Below the pieces are notes generated by a model. The model worked only from the letters and a program-made list of their open reading frames with translations. It was not told the DNA's origin and searched no databases. Below, piece after piece: positions 33,301-33,790 of a DNA stretch of 33,790 nucleotides (position 1 is the first letter of the stretch; every line of letters starts with the position of its first letter). The stretch comes from an uncultured Paracoccaceae bacterium (GTDB lineage: Bacteria > Pseudomonadota > Alphaproteobacteria > Rhodobacterales > Rhodobacteraceae). A program made the translations under genes and the position numbers. Where the stretch lies: the NCBI GenBank assembly GCA_945952025.1, contig CAMFGW010000028.1, positions 1-33,790 of the forward strand, written 5' to 3'.

Positions 33301-33728
33301 GGGCGCATCGACCTCGAACCGCCGATCCAGGGTGTTGCTCACGAGGATGGCGGGCTTGCGGCCCTATCGTCCCCGGTCCCGCTTGTAGCCGATCCGCGCG
33401 GCAATCGCGGCCATTGATGCCAGCCGGGCAACCCGGCTCTCCGAACCGCGCGCGCCTTGGTCATGCAGATCGTCGGCCAGCTTGCGACAGCTGTAGACCT
33501 TGCCACTGTCGGGCCAGGCCTGTCGGATCAATGCGGTCTGTCGTGCATCGCTCCGCGCGCGCAGTCTTAAGGGTTCCTTAAGCCAGGCGTGGAAGCCACC
33601 GAAGGAAAGCGGCAGCACCCGGCACATAGCCCTGACACCGAACGCGACCTGATGCGCCCGGATGAACGCGCACTTCCTTGGGGCTCGCGCGCGATGCACA
33701 CCGTTGCTTTATGAGGATATTGCGCTCC
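33301..33728 (-). pseudogene. Broken IS3-family transposase (orfB) remnant
   Basis: The leftward frame from 33675 to 33367 reads CAFIRAHQVAFGVRAMCRVL, then GFHAWLKEP, ALIRQAWPDSGKVYSCRKLADDL and RVARLASMAAIAARIGYKR, all typical of the IS3-family orfB N-terminus. A TAG (33364-33366) stands where these proteins usually have Tyr; the same frame then continues GRKPAILVSNTLDRRFEVDAP to 33301, where similarity ends. Before the orfB part, ERNILIK in another frame (near 33725-33705) looks like the orfA/orfB junction, implying a second frameshift. The catalytic DDE core is absent, so the element is dead. Confidence 0.7.
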
Positions 33729-33757
33729 ACGGTGACCGTAACCGTCCGGTCTGATTG

Positions 33758-33790
33758 CTACCCGTTCCATTTCCATGGCATCAGGTCGTC
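33758..33790 (-). mobile_element. C-terminal end of a transposase entering from the right edge (IS66-like)
   Basis: The last 33 bases read leftward as DDLMPWKWNG and a TAG stop (33758-33760). A (D/E)(D/E)L(L/M)PW-x-(W/F) ending is what I know from IS66-family TnpC proteins. The rest of the gene is outside the window. The short length limits certainty. The IS3 remnant starts about 30 bp to the left, so the two elements abut or one was inserted next to the other. Confidence 0.4.

Overview
The window is high-GC, gene-dense DNA, about two thirds G+C by eye. The gene set points to an alphaproteobacterium of the Rhodobacterales (Paracoccaceae: Rhodobacter, Rhodovulum, Defluviimonas, Paracoccus type). 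The clues are a MerR-linked acyl-CoA dehydrogenase locus, a cdd-deoA-deoB-add-upp salvage operon, a malic enzyme fused to a phosphotransacetylase domain, PrpE, and many ATGA/GTGA overlaps. No genus can be fixed from the sequence alone.

Layout. 34-2284: a leftward, translationally coupled operon of two hotdog thioesterases and a MATE exporter, ending at a strong hairpin. 2442-11143: a rightward fatty-acid beta-oxidation region with two paralogous MerR regulators, an acyl-CoA dehydrogenase, a small ribbon-helix-helix-like protein, a GST, a thiolase, three tandem cupin genes and the multifunctional FadJ-type protein. 11162-12741: a leftward DMT exporter plus a PAPS-type sulfotransferase. 12832-15569: an acyl-CoA ligase and a membrane protein resembling an M48 peptidase that has lost its zinc histidines. 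15570-20104: the leftward nucleoside salvage operon. 20170-21273: a VOC-like plus bicupin protein. 21453-25851: maeB and prpE, with TTTGCAAA palindromes between them. 26015-29207: an AAA+ Fis-type regulator without GAFTGA, NAD kinase (leftward) and glyA. 29268-32987: small membrane and lipoprotein genes, an alpha/beta hydrolase, a LysR regulator and a divergent 2-oxoglutarate/Fe(II) oxygenase. 32988-33790: insertion-sequence debris (IS3-family and probable IS66-family fragments) beside what looks like a frameshifted end of an outer-membrane barrel gene.

Much of the window deals with acyl-CoA flux: fatty acids are activated (12832 ligase), oxidised (ACAD, FadJ, thiolase), odd-chain propionate is activated (PrpE), and C4 acids are decarboxylated to pyruvate (MaeB). 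The regulatory DNA fits this: TGACG-N3-CGTCA palindromes precede the MerR/ACAD genes and TTTGCAAA palindromes precede prpE. The best candidates for something undescribed are the three cupins embedded in the beta-oxidation operon, the pseudo-M48 protein, the GAFTGA-less AAA+ regulator and the VOC-bicupin protein. No tRNA, rRNA or CRISPR array was seen.
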